A stretch of DNA of 64,000 nucleotides from Oscillatoriaceae cyanobacterium M7585_C2015_266 (GCA_015295835.1 DVEG01000020.1:186001-250000), one strand, 5' to 3'. Positions 45,946 through 57,571 are shown, counted from the stretch's first letter. The notes: generated by a model from the sequence alone, not told the origin. Program-made: numbers and translations.

Positions 45946-46400
45946 GTTTGCTTTCTGTGTAATTTTGTTTGTAGATGTGTTTAAAAATATTCCCCTAAAG
46001 GAAAATCCTTTTCAGGATTGTCTGTCAGGGTTGGCTCTAGTGGCCGCCCTAGGGCTTACCCTACTAAATCTAAATTGTATATTTTTTTGCCATTTACTCC
46101 TCCTTGAATGCGATCGCTTAATTTTCCTTCCTTTAAATACCATTATCTTTTTACCAACTGCACACTTTATATTATCCCCTCAAAATATAAATTTTATTTT
46201 TTATCTAAAATTTTCTTCTATATTAATTTTTTAATAATAAAAAATTTTCAGATTTAACCTAAAAGAATATAGCTTTTCTAAAGCTAATTTTTCAGTCGGC
46301 AAATATTGCTAGCAAAAATATAAAATTACGCTTTTTATAAAGTATTATAATATTATAAATGCTAAAATAGAAACAGTTTAAAGCTGCTCGCTCGCAATCC
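45946..46400. other. AT-rich divergent spacer before mnmG
   Basis: These 455 bases separate divergent genes. The 300 bases next to mnmG are extremely AT-rich with long T and A runs and include TATAAT at 46346-46351, a likely mnmG promoter. The other end has a small AAAGGA/TCCTTT inverted repeat near 45998. No small gene is supported. Confidence 0.5.
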
Positions 46401-48326
46401 ATGACCACCCAAGCGCCAGTACAATTCCAAGACGTCTTTGATGTTATCGTAGTCGGTGCCGGCCACTCCGGCTGCGAAGCGGCTCTGGCAACCGCTCGCC
46501 TCGGATGCCGCACTCTGCTTCTTACCCTTAATCTCGATAAAATCGCTTGGCAACCCTGCAATCCGGCAGTAGGTGGCCCCGCTAAATCTCAGTTAGTGCA
46601 TGAAGTCGATGCCTTAGGCGGGGAAATAGGTAAGATGGCCGATCGCACTTACCTGCAAAAACGTATCCTCAACGCCTCTCGGGGACCTGCAGTTTGGGCT
46701 TTGCGCGCACAAACTGACAAACGAGAATACACCGCAGTTATGAAGCGCATTCTCGAAAACCAAGAAAACCTAGTCCTTCGCGAAGGCATGGTCACTGATT
46801 TATTACTAGGTGCCAATGACGAAATTATCGGCATTAAAACCTATTTCGGCGTCGCCTTCGGATGCAAAGCCGCTATCCTAACTACAGGTACCTTTCTCGG
46901 CGGCATTATCTGGGTAGGCAATAAATCTATGCCAGCGGGTCGCGCCGGCGAATTTGCCGCTGTCGGTTTAACAGAAACCCTCAATCGTCTTGGCTTTGAA
47001 ACAGGACGCTTGAAAACAGGAACCCCCGCACGGGTAGATAAACGTTCGGTGGATTATAGCAAAATGGAACCTCAGCCACCGGATGAACAAGTGCGCTGGT
47101 TTAGCTTCGATCCCGAAGTCTGGGTAGAACGAGAACAAATGTATTGCTATCTTACTCGCACTACCCCAGAAACTCACCGCTTGATTCGAGAAAATCTACA
47201 CTTATCCCCAGTTTATGGTGGCTGGGTGGAAGCAAAAGGACCACGCTATTGTCCCAGCATCGAAGATAAAATCGTCCGCTTCGCCGATAAAGAAAGTCAC
47301 CAAATTTTTATCGAACCAGAAGGACGCGATATTCCTGAATTATACATCCAAGGATTCTCAACAGGGCTGCCAGAAACTTTACAATTGCAACTTTTGCGCA
47401 CTCTTCCCGGATTGGAAAATTGCGTGATGCTACGCCCTGCTTATGCGGTAGAATACGACTATTTGCCGGCTACTCAGTGCTACCCCACCCTGATGACAAA
47501 AAAAATAGAGGGATTATTCTGCGCTGGGCAAATAAATGGCACAACGGGTTATGAAGAAGCCGCCGCTCAAGGATTGGTGGCGGGGATTAATGCGGCTAGG
47601 TTCGTACAAGGTAAAGAAATGATTATCTTCCCCCGCGAACAAAGTTATATCGGTACCCTCATCGATGATCTTTGTACAAAAGATCTGCGGGAACCATATC
47701 GGATGTTAACCAGCCGCTCTGAATACCGCTTACTGCTGCGCTCGGATAATGCCGATGAACGTCTGACTCCTCTGGGGCGGGAAATCGGTTTAATTGACGC
47801 TCGCCGCTGGGAATTATTTACGCGCAAATATGCTAATATTGCAGCAGAAAAAGAACGCCTCCAATCCACAAGAGTAAAAGAACACGACTCTGTCGGACAA
47901 GCGATCGCTTTTCAAACCCAACAAGCAATCAAAGGCTCTCTTACCCTGGCTGACTTACTGCGACGTCCAGGATTTCATTATATAGATCTCGAACGCTATG
48001 GGTTGGGTAACCCCAATCTTAATCAAGCCGAAAAAGAAGGGGCAGAAATCGATATCAAATACTCCGGTTATATCCAGCGGCAACAAAACCAAATTGAACA
48101 AATCGCCCGCCAGGCACACCGCCTACTACCACCAGATATCGATTATGCAGCGATCGATACCCTCTCCAAGGAATCGCGAGAAAAACTGGCAAAAGTTAAA
48201 CCCCTAACAATCGGGCAAGCTAGTCGTATAGGCGGAGTTAACCCTGCAGATATTAACGCTCTGCTAATTTATCTGGAAATGCGCTCGCGGCAGCGAAATA
48301 CCAACTCAACCCCAGTTTCCGCTTAA
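46401..48326 (+). CDS. mnmG: tRNA uridine-34 carboxymethylaminomethyl synthase MnmG (GidA)
   Basis: MnmG with MnmE installs the cmnm5 group on the wobble uridine of certain tRNAs, using FAD and NADH. The 641-residue protein has FAD loop [19 protein letters not shown]. Signature motifs are [46 protein letters not shown] and [10 protein letters not shown]. The C-terminal domain has [11 protein letters not shown] and [18 protein letters not shown]. All motifs are intact and length is standard. It is transcribed alone. Confidence 0.97.
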   Translation: MTTQAPVQFQDVFDVIVVGAGHSGCEAALATARLGCRTLLLTLNLDKIAWQPCNPAVGGPAKSQLVHEVDALGGEIGKMADRTYLQKRILNASRGPAVWALRAQTDKREYTAVMKRILENQENLVLREGMVTDLLLGANDEIIGIKTYFGVAFGCKAAILTTGTFLGGIIWVGNKSMPAGRAGEFAAVGLTETLNRLGFETGRLKTGTPARVDKRSVDYSKMEPQPPDEQVRWFSFDPEVWVEREQMYCYLTRTTPETHRLIRENLHLSPVYGGWVEAKGPRYCPSIEDKIVRFADKESHQIFIEPEGRDIPELYIQGFSTGLPETLQLQLLRTLPGLENCVMLRPAYAVEYDYLPATQCYPTLMTKKIEGLFCAGQINGTTGYEEAAAQGLVAGINAARFVQGKEMIIFPREQSYIGTLIDDLCTKDLREPYRMLTSRSEYRLLLRSDNADERLTPLGREIGLIDARRWELFTRKYANIAAEKERLQSTRVKEHDSVGQAIAFQTQQAIKGSLTLADLLRRPGFHYIDLERYGLGNPNLNQAEKEGAEIDIKYSGYIQRQQNQIEQIARQAHRLLPPDIDYAAIDTLSKESREKLAKVKPLTIGQASRIGGVNPADINALLIYLEMRSRQRNTNSTPVSA

Positions 48327-48506
48327 AAACATAACCCAAGGTGGGAGTTACTAAACCTCCCGCCCCTTGCGCGCATCCCCAAGTATAATTTTAAAAATAG
48401 CAAAATCTTAAGCCCTTCTAAAAAAAAGACCTTGTAACTCGTGATTGTATAGGATATAGGGTGTGTGGGTGAAGGGCATTTAGCAGTCAGTTGCACAAAA
48501 AAACCT

Positions 48507-49811
48507 ATGTCTGAAAATGTAAACACAAAACCACTAGCCACAGAAGAATTAAAAGATTACATTGCCACTCCGCCACCATCTGTAGATGCCTATGCGGATC
48601 GCTTAATGGATGAGCTCTTCCAAGACGTTGAACAGATTCTAGAAAAAGGCACTCAGCTACCAAAAAAAACTTGGTACCAAGAATATCTCTCCCTACAACC
48701 AATTACCGTGCCGACAATTGTCGTGCCACTTACACCAAAATCCACCGAAACCCCCAAACCCGACGATACCCAAGTCGTTGAAGCTAAAGTAGTAGCTGAA
48801 AGCAAAAAAAACAACTTCGCTCAAACCTTCGATCGCTGGCTGTTTGGCGCTGCCGTTATCTCCTTATTAATCACCTTCAGCTTGTGGTTAGGAAGTCGGG
48901 CAGAAATTCGCAAGCTCTTCACCCCCACTCCCAATCCCTCACCTACAGCTAAGCCCGCAAAATCTCAAGCAAAAGCAGAAGCGGATGCCAAATTCGCAAA
49001 ATATATACAAACAGCTCTGGCAAATATCGAACAAAAAGCCAGCGCCAGAAAAAAAATAGAACAGCAAATTCAAGCAAATACTCCCCCTACCCCAGCCATA
49101 CAAACTGTGCAACCAACCATAACTCTACCGCCTCTACCCCTAACATTAAATCTCTCAGACGCCACAACACTAGCACAATCTCTTAACCGTCTTGCCGCCT
49201 CCCTGGAAAAACTGAACCCAACAGCAAACACTGCCCCTAAAACAGCAACTGCTACCGCAGCCACAAAATCAACAACAGCTACCAAACCAACTGCACCAGC
49301 TAAAACTGCTACTCCTTCTCCACCAGCAGCAGCAAACCCTACTCCTACCCCAACTGTAGCAGCCACATCAGCAGCTCCGCAAAAAACTACTCCCTCCCCA
49401 ACCCCTACCCCCACTCAAGCTAAACCACAACCAACAGCAGAAGCTACTCCGGAAACAACTACGCCTGAACCTACAGCAGAACCCACCCCAGAAGTCAGCG
49501 CAGTCGCTCCCACCATCGAACCACTACCGCAAATATCAGCGCCACCAGCTATAGAACCCCCTGTAACAGCAGTGGTGCCAGAAATGACACCAGAAATGAC
49601 AGTAGAAAAAGATGTTCACAAACTAGTTGGGGTTTTAGAATTAGGAGAGCGCTCTGCTGCCTTATTTGAAATCAACGGTGCAGTGCAGCGAGTAAATATA
49701 GGCGAAAGTATCGGTAATAGTGGTTGGATACTAGTAGAAGTCTCCAAAGGAGAAGCCATCATCCGTCGCAACGGTGAAGTGCGCTCAATCTACGTCGAAC
49801 AGAAATTCTAA
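48507..49811 (+). CDS. Membrane protein with Pro/Thr linker and GspC/PilP-like C-domain
   Basis: The 434-residue protein has an N-terminal cytoplasmic part (about 100 residues), one membrane helix (LFGAAVISLLITFSLWL) and a helical stretch. A long low-complexity linker rich in Pro, Thr, Ala and Ser follows. The last 65 residues (KLVGVLELGERSAALFEI, then RVNIGESIG, GWILVEVSKGEAIIRRNGE) resemble the C-terminal beta-domain of GspC or PilP, which joins inner- and outer-membrane parts of secretion or pilus machines. I chose the ATG at 48507 over an upstream one at 48465 because MSENVN begins the conserved acidic start. No pilus gene is adjacent, so the role is inferred only. Confidence 0.65.
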   Translation: MSENVNTKPLATEELKDYIATPPPSVDAYADRLMDELFQDVEQILEKGTQLPKKTWYQEYLSLQPITVPTIVVPLTPKSTETPKPDDTQVVEAKVVAESKKNNFAQTFDRWLFGAAVISLLITFSLWLGSRAEIRKLFTPTPNPSPTAKPAKSQAKAEADAKFAKYIQTALANIEQKASARKKIEQQIQANTPPTPAIQTVQPTITLPPLPLTLNLSDATTLAQSLNRLAASLEKLNPTANTAPKTATATAATKSTTATKPTAPAKTATPSPPAAANPTPTPTVAATSAAPQKTTPSPTPTPTQAKPQPTAEATPETTTPEPTAEPTPEVSAVAPTIEPLPQISAPPAIEPPVTAVVPEMTPEMTVEKDVHKLVGVLELGERSAALFEINGAVQRVNIGESIGNSGWILVEVSKGEAIIRRNGEVRSIYVEQKF

Positions 49812-49818
49812 TCCAACA

Positions 49819-49854
49819 GGCAAAGAGGGGTTTTTTCCTCTCCCCCTTTTTGCC
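49819..49854 (+). terminator. Terminator after the GspC/PilP-like gene
   Basis: GGCAAA-GAGGGG pairs with CCCC-TTTTTGCC across a short T-rich loop, eight bases after the stop. The stem carries a T-run on its 3' arm. It separates this gene from the coiled-coil gene that follows. Confidence 0.6.
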
Positions 49855-49883
49855 AATCACCACTCACAGCAGGAGTTCCACTA

Positions 49884-50435
49884 ATGGGTATATTTGAAAA
49901 TATTAATCGATTCCTAGAAACTCAACTGGAGGAGTTTCTGCGTAATAATCCTCAGTTAGAGTTGCAAATTCTGGAGGAACAACTGCGCGAGCAAAAACAA
50001 GAAACTTTGAAAATAATTGCAGATTTACAGTTAAAAGAACAAAAAATAAAACAACAAATCATTACTACCGCTAAGGATATTCAACGTTGGCACAAACGCA
50101 TTAATAAAGCCAAATCCGCTAATCGTCAAGATTTAGCTCAAGCAGCCCAAGAGCGAGAAGCAGCACTGCGGCGTCAAGGGAATCAACTCTGGGAGCAAAT
50201 GCAAGAAGTGCAAGCTCGTATTCAAAAAGCGAAAGAGTTACTACCCCTTATCGAGCAACGCATTCAAGAGGTGCGAGCAAAAGCCGCCGCTGAAGCTACT
50301 GCTAAAGCCAGTACCCGAAAAACTCAGCAACCCCAGCAAAATATCAACAGCGAATCAGATCCTTTGGAGGAAGTTTTTCAGCGCTGGGAGTTAGATGATG
50401 AAATTGAGCAAATTAAGCGTAAAATAAATGGTTAA
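49884..50435 (+). CDS. TIGR04376-type coiled-coil protein
   Basis: This 183-residue charged helical protein matches, as I recall, the TIGR04376 family of cyanobacteria. It has NRFLETQLEEFLRNNPQLELQ, EEQLREQKQETLKII, KDIQRWHKRINKA and QEREAALRRQGNQLWEQM, ending FQRWELDDEIEQIKRK. The long coiled coil is reminiscent of PspA/IM30 proteins but lacks their amphipathic membrane-binding start. No function is known. It lies 49 bases before ligA and may be co-transcribed with it. Confidence 0.8.
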   Translation: MGIFENINRFLETQLEEFLRNNPQLELQILEEQLREQKQETLKIIADLQLKEQKIKQQIITTAKDIQRWHKRINKAKSANRQDLAQAAQEREAALRRQGNQLWEQMQEVQARIQKAKELLPLIEQRIQEVRAKAAAEATAKASTRKTQQPQQNINSESDPLEEVFQRWELDDEIEQIKRKING

Positions 50436-50484
50436 AAGAACGGGTTTTCTGTACATAATTTACCGATTTTGGCTACGCAAGTAA

Positions 50485-52501
<2,017 letters not shown>

Positions 52502-52503
<2 letters not shown>

Positions 52504-52542
52504 AAACCCGGTTTTTTAGAAGAGGAAAAGCCCGGGTTTTTT
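52502..52542. terminator. Bidirectional terminator between ligA and htrA
   Basis: AAAACCCGG (52503-52511) pairs with CCGGGTTTT (52532-52540), with A- and T-runs on either flank, so it works for both converging genes. It belongs to the same AACCCGGTTTTT family as the elements at 32.6 and 62.3 kb. Confidence 0.75.
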
Positions 52543-52546
52543 GGAA

Positions 52547-53752
52547 TTAGCGATCGCTAGGATAAGCACCGGTTCGCACAGCGATTTTTTGTTGTTGCCC
52601 GTTGCGATTAATTTGTAATTGTAGTACTTCGCCGACAGCAGAAGCTTCGACACAATCTTGAACTTCCTCAGTCGTATTTATCTCCTTACCTTCTATTTTT
52701 TGAATAATATCACCACGGCGTAAGCCTGCTTTTTGAGCAGGAGAATTAGGGATGACTTGCACGATTAACACGCCTTTATCTTGAGTAATTTTGAAATCAT
52801 TTTTCATTTGCTCATTTATTTCTTCACGAGCGATAGGTGAAAGATTAATCATTTGAATTCCTAGATAAGGATGTTCAACTTTTCCAGTAGCAATTAAGCT
52901 ATCAGCGATTCGTTTAGCTGTTTCAATAGGGATAGCGAAACCCAAACCTTGTGCATTAGCGCGAATAGCAGTATTGATACCGATTACTTCTCCTTGCTCA
53001 TTTAAAAGTGGTCCTCCGGAGTTACCGGGGTTAATAGCAGCGTCAGTTTGAATAAAACGAACTCGTTTATCGGGAATACCGACTTGGGAACTGGAGCGCC
53101 CTGTAGCGCTAATAATACCGACAGTAACAGTATTATCTAAACCAAGAGGATTACCGATAGCAATCGCCCATTGCCCCGGAACAAGATTATTTGAATTTCC
53201 CAAAACAGCAGTAGGCAAATCCGTAGCATCAATTTTCACGACTGCGACATCAGTAAGCGGATCGCTGCCCAATACTCGCCCCTGAAAACTTCGCCCGTCT
53301 TTGAGAGTAACCTGCACTACATCTGCCCCGTCGATAACGTGAGCATTAGTAAGCAGGTGCCCATCAGAGATGAGAATCAAACCAGAGCCTGTGCCACTTT
53401 GTATTCGTTCACTAGGAATTGGCAAATCATCACCAAAGAAATAGCGAAAAAAAGGATTATCAAAAGTTTCTGGCAGTTGGGCGGATACTTTACGGGAGGC
53501 GTCAATGCGCACAACTGCGGGGCCAACTTTTTCTACAGCGGCAGTGATAAAATTTGAGTTGTGACCAGAGACTAAGTTGGCTACAGGAGTAGCAGTTGGT
53601 TTTTGGGAAAGCGATCGCAATGCTGTTTTTTCTGTTTCAGAGATATTATCTTGTTTCTCAGCTAGCAAGTAGCGACTGCCCAATAATCCTAGACTACCAC
53701 CAATGGCTAACAAACTTATATAGACAGTTAGTTGCTTGAAAAGTGAACTCAT
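52547..53752 (-). CDS. HtrA/Deg-family periplasmic serine protease
   Basis: This 401-residue protease has an N-terminal membrane anchor (LTVYISLLAIGGSLGLLGS) and a chymotrypsin-like domain with His in LLTNAHVID, Asp in LTDVAVVKID and Ser in GNSGGPLLN. One C-terminal PDZ domain contains GVLIVQVIPNSPAQKAGLRRGDIIQKIEG. It corresponds to the HhoA/HhoB/HtrA trio of cyanobacteria, which degrade damaged periplasmic proteins; which of the three cannot be told. The catalytic triad is intact. Upstream is a spacer and the decayed Crp/Fnr gene. Confidence 0.93.
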   Translation of the reverse strand: MSSLFKQLTVYISLLAIGGSLGLLGSRYLLAEKQDNISETEKTALRSLSQKPTATPVANLVSGHNSNFITAAVEKVGPAVVRIDASRKVSAQLPETFDNPFFRYFFGDDLPIPSERIQSGTGSGLILISDGHLLTNAHVIDGADVVQVTLKDGRSFQGRVLGSDPLTDVAVVKIDATDLPTAVLGNSNNLVPGQWAIAIGNPLGLDNTVTVGIISATGRSSSQVGIPDKRVRFIQTDAAINPGNSGGPLLNEQGEVIGINTAIRANAQGLGFAIPIETAKRIADSLIATGKVEHPYLGIQMINLSPIAREEINEQMKNDFKITQDKGVLIVQVIPNSPAQKAGLRRGDIIQKIEGKEINTTEEVQDCVEASAVGEVLQLQINRNGQQQKIAVRTGAYPSDR

Positions 53753-53889
53753 ATATTTTTCCTATTTCACAGCTATATAGTTATTTCCAGTTTAATCACT
53801 TGTGCTTTTTTATGGTGTAACCTATTACTTTAAAAAGCGATCGCTGGTTAAATCCCCCAATCCCCAAATCCCGGCATTTATCTAAAACC

Positions 53890-54485
53890 CTAATCCAAAC
53901 AATCTCTGTAACCAGCTATACTTGCAAGACGTCCTCGAGCCAGTAATATTATTCAAGAGCCTTCATTATCAATCAGCCCTTCTGCCGCCATACGAGAAAA
54001 CACCCGCGAGAGGGTTTCAGGAATCGTGCCCAAAAACCCTGCCAATTGAGTTTTGCTCGTATCCAATTCCACCACTTTTTCATTGCGAAGCGGCGCAAGT
54101 GGCTGGCGAAAATAGCCTAGCATCTTGAGAGCCAAAGTAGGGTGCTGTTGCAGTAATTGTAGAAAAGCTGCCCTAAGAAAAAACAATAGCTCAGTTGTTT
54201 CCGCTGCTGCTGCCGACGCCGGAAAACATTGTCCATCAAATGCCGGCACCTCTCCCAGGGTCAAAAAATTGCAATATCTGTTCTTTTCCTTCTGGGGAGA
54301 ATTTGAAAACTTTGACTTGGCCAGAAATGACAATAAAAAGCCCCGCCCTTCATCACCTTGCCAAAAGATTATCTCGCCTTTGGTATATTTTTGCTTGAGG
54401 GCAATTGCCGCCAGAGTATCAAGCAGGTTTGTCGGCAGCACTTGAAAAGGCTGTAGGCCAATAATTCCTTAATTTCATTTATCAT
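53890..54485 (-). pseudogene. Decayed Crp/Fnr-family regulator gene
   Basis: Pieces of a Crp/Fnr protein are spread over different frames. The start (MINEIKELL from ATG 54485) shifts frame before LQPFQVLPTNLLDTLA. The cyclic-nucleotide-fold core reads KGEIIFWQGDEGRGF, then the sense IVISGQVKVF and SPEGKEQILQFF lie in another frame (lesion in the T-run near 54335-54339), returning near 54255 at GEVPAFDGQCFPA. Between GYFRQ and KVVELD the dimer helix seems deleted. A TGA at 53953-53955 stands where CGA would continue RIILLARGR to a TAG at 53890. The helix-turn-helix remnant (TSKTQLAGFLGTIPETLSRVF) is intact. The gene is very likely dead; assembly errors cannot explain all lesions easily. Confidence 0.85.
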
Positions 54486-54563
54486 ATTTTTAAAATAACG
54501 GCTTGCCAAAAAGCGTGTAAAATAGATGTAATAATAACTGACATCTAGAAAAGTATAGCTGTC

Positions 54564-54779
54564 ATGGCAGAATATAGAAAGATTGAATATCGCATCGGCA
54601 AAGATGGCAAAATTACTGAAACTGTGCTCAACGCTTCTGGTCCTAGTTGCACTGAGACAACGGCGGAAATAGAAAAAGCTCTGGGAAAGGTGGAAAAGCG
54701 AGAAATGTTGCCAGAATATTATGAAACTGAAGAAAATCTGGTAGTAGAGCAGAGGCGATCGCTTAATCAGATGGAGTAG
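54564..54779 (+). CDS. DUF2997 protein, first gene of the chaperone-like operon
   Basis: This 71-residue charged protein fits DUF2997, a cyanobacterial family commonly found beside DUF1257 (Ycf35) and Ycf46. It reads MAEYRKIEYRIGKDGKI, then ETVLNASGPSC, with a C-terminal helical tail. The beta-strand pattern KIEYRIGKDGKITETV is the domain's core. The next gene starts 11 bases after its stop, so the two are probably one transcript. Ycf35 and Ycf46 genes lie 3-5 kb away on the other strand. No function is established. Confidence 0.85.
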   Translation: MAEYRKIEYRIGKDGKITETVLNASGPSCTETTAEIEKALGKVEKREMLPEYYETEENLVVEQRRSLNQME

Positions 54780-54790
54780 AGACAAGAGGA

Positions 54791-55561
54791 ATGTTTACGA
54801 GCCTCAGTGTCACGGTGCCTTCCTTTACAACTTTTTTAGCTCTGGGAGGCTTTTTTTTTATTTTACTTTATTTTTATGCCGCATCGAAGAAAACCGATGT
54901 GGTACATTTGCCATATGATAATTTATTGCACTCGCGGATGGCTGAAGTAGGGATAATGAACTGGAAAGCCCTACAGCAAAAAGCGGGATTGTCTTATCTC
55001 CGTCTTCAGCATGTGCGACAGGGAGAAATCGGGCGGTTAAAGTTGAATCAATTACAGAGATTAGCCGCTGCTCTCAACTGGGATATATTAGAATTATTGC
55101 AAAATTTTGATATTTTTTCAAGTGGTGAGCAGATAATTACTCAGAAAAGTAAAATAGAAGAATTAGAGAAAGAAATAGCTCGTTTGCGCGCTCGCCTCCA
55201 GCAGCAAGGTGCAGAAAATACAGCGGATTTGAGATATTTAACTTTTCAACAATTGCAAACACTGCTGACGAATTATCCTACCGCCCGCCAGATGGCACTT
55301 GCTAAATCGGATTGGTCTGCAAAAAATATTACTGCTTTATTTTCGTCGTTAGATAATTTACTAGAAACATGGGGTTATGAGCGGATTGGTTCAGTGTGGG
55401 AAAAGGTAAGCTATGATCCCCAGATTCATCAAGCCGATGCAAGTGATATTAAGGAAGGGGAGTTAGTTTATATTCGGTTTGTGGGATATAGACAGGGCGA
55501 TCGCCTTCTCTGCCCTGCCAAAGTAAGTCGTACGTTACCGCCAGGAATTGAAATAATATGA
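54791..55561 (+). CDS. Membrane-anchored HTH protein with GrpE-like C-domain
   Basis: This 256-residue protein has an unusual layout. It has an N-terminal membrane helix (residues 12-29, TTFLALGGFFFILLYFY) and an XRE/Cro-like helix-turn-helix at about 55-105 (NWKALQQKAGLSYLRLQHV, then LNQLQRLAAALNWDILELL). A charged coiled coil follows (118-140), and a C-terminal domain at 185-252 matches the GrpE beta-wing (GYERIGSVWEKVSYDPQIHQ, VGYRQGDRLLCPAKV). GrpE proteins pair a coiled helix with just such a domain and act as nucleotide-exchange factors for Hsp70. The stop overlaps the Hsp70-like start by ATGA, which supports that role. The HTH part may bind DNA or a protein. Confidence 0.8.
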   Translation: MFTSLSVTVPSFTTFLALGGFFFILLYFYAASKKTDVVHLPYDNLLHSRMAEVGIMNWKALQQKAGLSYLRLQHVRQGEIGRLKLNQLQRLAAALNWDILELLQNFDIFSSGEQIITQKSKIEELEKEIARLRARLQQQGAENTADLRYLTFQQLQTLLTNYPTARQMALAKSDWSAKNITALFSSLDNLLETWGYERIGSVWEKVSYDPQIHQADASDIKEGELVYIRFVGYRQGDRLLCPAKVSRTLPPGIEII

Positions 55562-57129
55562 CGGTTGTTGCTATAGATTTTGGCACCAGTAATACAGTTG
55601 TTTCTATTATAGATCCGGATACGAAAAAACCAACCACACTCAGATTTGAAGGGCTTTCCCGGTTTTTTTACAGTTCTTATGGAGCAACAGCAGAAGATTT
55701 AGTTTATGTAATACCATCTTTGGTATTTGTGGGTAGCGATCGCTTACTTTTCGGAGAGGCAGCGCGGGTACAGAGTCGCCAAAAAGAACGTTTTTTTCAA
55801 GCTTTTAAACGCGATTTAGCTGCAGATTATCAGCCCCTCCCCAGACAAATAGATGGGAAAAGTTATTCTTCCCAAACTATATCAGAATTATTTCTTAAGC
55901 ATCTGTGGCAGCAGCTCGAACAAATACCAAATTTATCTATCAAACCGAGTTCGGTTGTTTTTACCGTGCCGGTGGGAGCTTTTGAGCGATATCTAGATTG
56001 GTTTCGCGATTTAGCTGAAAATTTAGGTATTCCTGATGTAAGAATTGTAGATGAATCTACTGCAGCAGCCCTTGGCTATTCAATAAAACGCCCTGGCTCT
56101 TTGGTTTTAGTAGTAGATTTTGGTGGGGGAACCCTGGATTTAAGTTTGGTGCGCACTGCAGGGGTAAAGGGAGAGCAAAAAGTATTTAAAGCTGAGGTTT
56201 TGGCAAAATCAGATGCATATATTGGCGGGATTGATATCGATGCTTGGATTGTTGAGGATTATCTACAAAAAATTGGTTTGTCGAGATCAGAAATTGGCGA
56301 GGTAGGCTGGCAAAAATTGTTGGAAGTTGCGGAACGTTTGAAAATTAATCTGTCGCAGGTAGAATCAGCTAAAGAAAGTTGGTTTGATGATGAAAATTTT
56401 ATCGCCTATGAGTTGGAGTTAAACCGTCAGCAATTAGAAGAGATTCTAGAATCAAGACAGTTGCTTGAGCAGTTACGGCAATGTCTAGATGAAGTTTTGG
56501 CGAGCGCTTATTCTAAAGGTATTAGCAAAACTGACATTGAATTGGTAACCCTCGTGGGTGGAAGCTGTCTAATTCCGGCAGTGCAGCAGTTAATTATATC
56601 TTATTTTGGCAAATCAAAGGTAAAATTAGACTTGCCTTTTGAAGCTGTAGCGCACGGGGCGTTAGTACTCAATTCGCTAATGGAAGTTGAGGATTACTTA
56701 CGTCACAGCTATGCTCTTCGTCTGTGGGAACCATATACAAAAAGTTTTTCTTATTTTACTATATTTGAAAAGGGAACAAAATACCCTTGTAAGCGACAGG
56801 AACCGTTGATACTGCAAGTGGCGAATGAAGGGCAAGAGGAAATTCGTTTAGATATCGGAGAAGTGGCAGAAATTTCACAAGCAGAAGTGACTTACGACGC
56901 CCAAGGAAAGATTACAAGTAGACTGCATAAGCAATCAGAATATCGCTCTTTGGAAACTCATCGTCAAGAGGTTTGTGTTGCGCACCTCAATCCGCCAGGG
57001 CGCACTAATATTGATAGAATTGCTGTTTGGTTTGAAGTAGACGAGCAGCGGAGCTTGTTAGCAACGGTTAAGGATTTGCTGACTGGGAAGATTTTAGTGG
57101 AAAAAGGTGCGCTCGCTAAGTTACAATAA
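55558..57129 (+). CDS. Lid-less Hsp70-family protein
   Basis: This 523-residue Hsp70 relative has an ATPase domain over about residues 1-375: phosphate 1 AIDFGTSNTVVSII, phosphate 2 VVDFGGGTLDLSLV, DESTAAALGYS and the adenosine motif LVGGSCLIPAVQQLI. The remaining 145 residues look like the beta-sandwich substrate domain (FEKGTKYPCKRQEPL, RTNIDRIAVWFEVDEQRSLL). The helical lid and C-terminal tail of DnaK are missing. It is translationally coupled by ATGA to the HTH/GrpE-like gene, so the two likely act as a pair. This is not the housekeeping DnaK, which is longer and lies elsewhere. Confidence 0.88.
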   Translation: MTVVAIDFGTSNTVVSIIDPDTKKPTTLRFEGLSRFFYSSYGATAEDLVYVIPSLVFVGSDRLLFGEAARVQSRQKERFFQAFKRDLAADYQPLPRQIDGKSYSSQTISELFLKHLWQQLEQIPNLSIKPSSVVFTVPVGAFERYLDWFRDLAENLGIPDVRIVDESTAAALGYSIKRPGSLVLVVDFGGGTLDLSLVRTAGVKGEQKVFKAEVLAKSDAYIGGIDIDAWIVEDYLQKIGLSRSEIGEVGWQKLLEVAERLKINLSQVESAKESWFDDENFIAYELELNRQQLEEILESRQLLEQLRQCLDEVLASAYSKGISKTDIELVTLVGGSCLIPAVQQLIISYFGKSKVKLDLPFEAVAHGALVLNSLMEVEDYLRHSYALRLWEPYTKSFSYFTIFEKGTKYPCKRQEPLILQVANEGQEEIRLDIGEVAEISQAEVTYDAQGKITSRLHKQSEYRSLETHRQEVCVAHLNPPGRTNIDRIAVWFEVDEQRSLLATVKDLLTGKILVEKGALAKLQ

Positions 57130-57160
57130 AAATCCCATGCCACCAGCCGGTAGAGCAGAT

Positions 57161-57571
57161 ATGGCTACTCAAAAAATCCTGATTCTCGACGACAGTCGAA
57201 TAGTACAACTAACAATAAGAAACATGTTGCCAATAGGTAATTATAACGTTTTAGAAGCCAGTGATGGAGAAACTGGGTTAGCGATGATTTTCAAACAGCA
57301 TCCGAGTTTAATTTTTTTAGATTGGCGGTTGCCAAAAGTCAGCGGTTGGGAAATATTTCAGATATTAAAATCAGAGCCAGAGCTGCAGAAAATACCTTTG
57401 ATTGTGATGTGCGTATTAAAATCGGAAGTAACGCGAAATGTTCCCGAACCTTTCGATTATTTTGAATGTTTAGAAAAACCTTTTGGGAAAAAACAGTTAA
57501 TGGAAGCCATGCAAGCTGCCGTTGACAAAGCATATCAGCGTTGGTTGCATGCACATCCAACTTCCCCCTGA
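57161..57571 (+). CDS. CheY-like single-domain response regulator
   Basis: This receiver domain of 136 residues has the acidic pocket ILDDSRI, phosphoacceptor Asp in LIFLDWRLPK and Lys in LEKPFGK. The Ser/Thr switch position in the fourth strand seems to be cysteine (IVMCVLKSEV), a change that may alter signalling. There is no output domain, so it must act by contact. Starts at 57107 (GTG) and 57137 (ATG) are in frame; I chose 57161 because MATQKILILDD is the usual beginning. It follows the Hsp70-like gene closely and completes the operon. Confidence 0.85.
   Translation: MATQKILILDDSRIVQLTIRNMLPIGNYNVLEASDGETGLAMIFKQHPSLIFLDWRLPKVSGWEIFQILKSEPELQKIPLIVMCVLKSEVTRNVPEPFDYFECLEKPFGKKQLMEAMQAAVDKAYQRWLHAHPTSP

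Noticed and set aside
49070..49414. A long minus-strand frame rich in Val, Ala and Gly.
   Set aside because: It is the antisense shadow of the Pro/Thr/Ala linker in the GspC/PilP-like protein.
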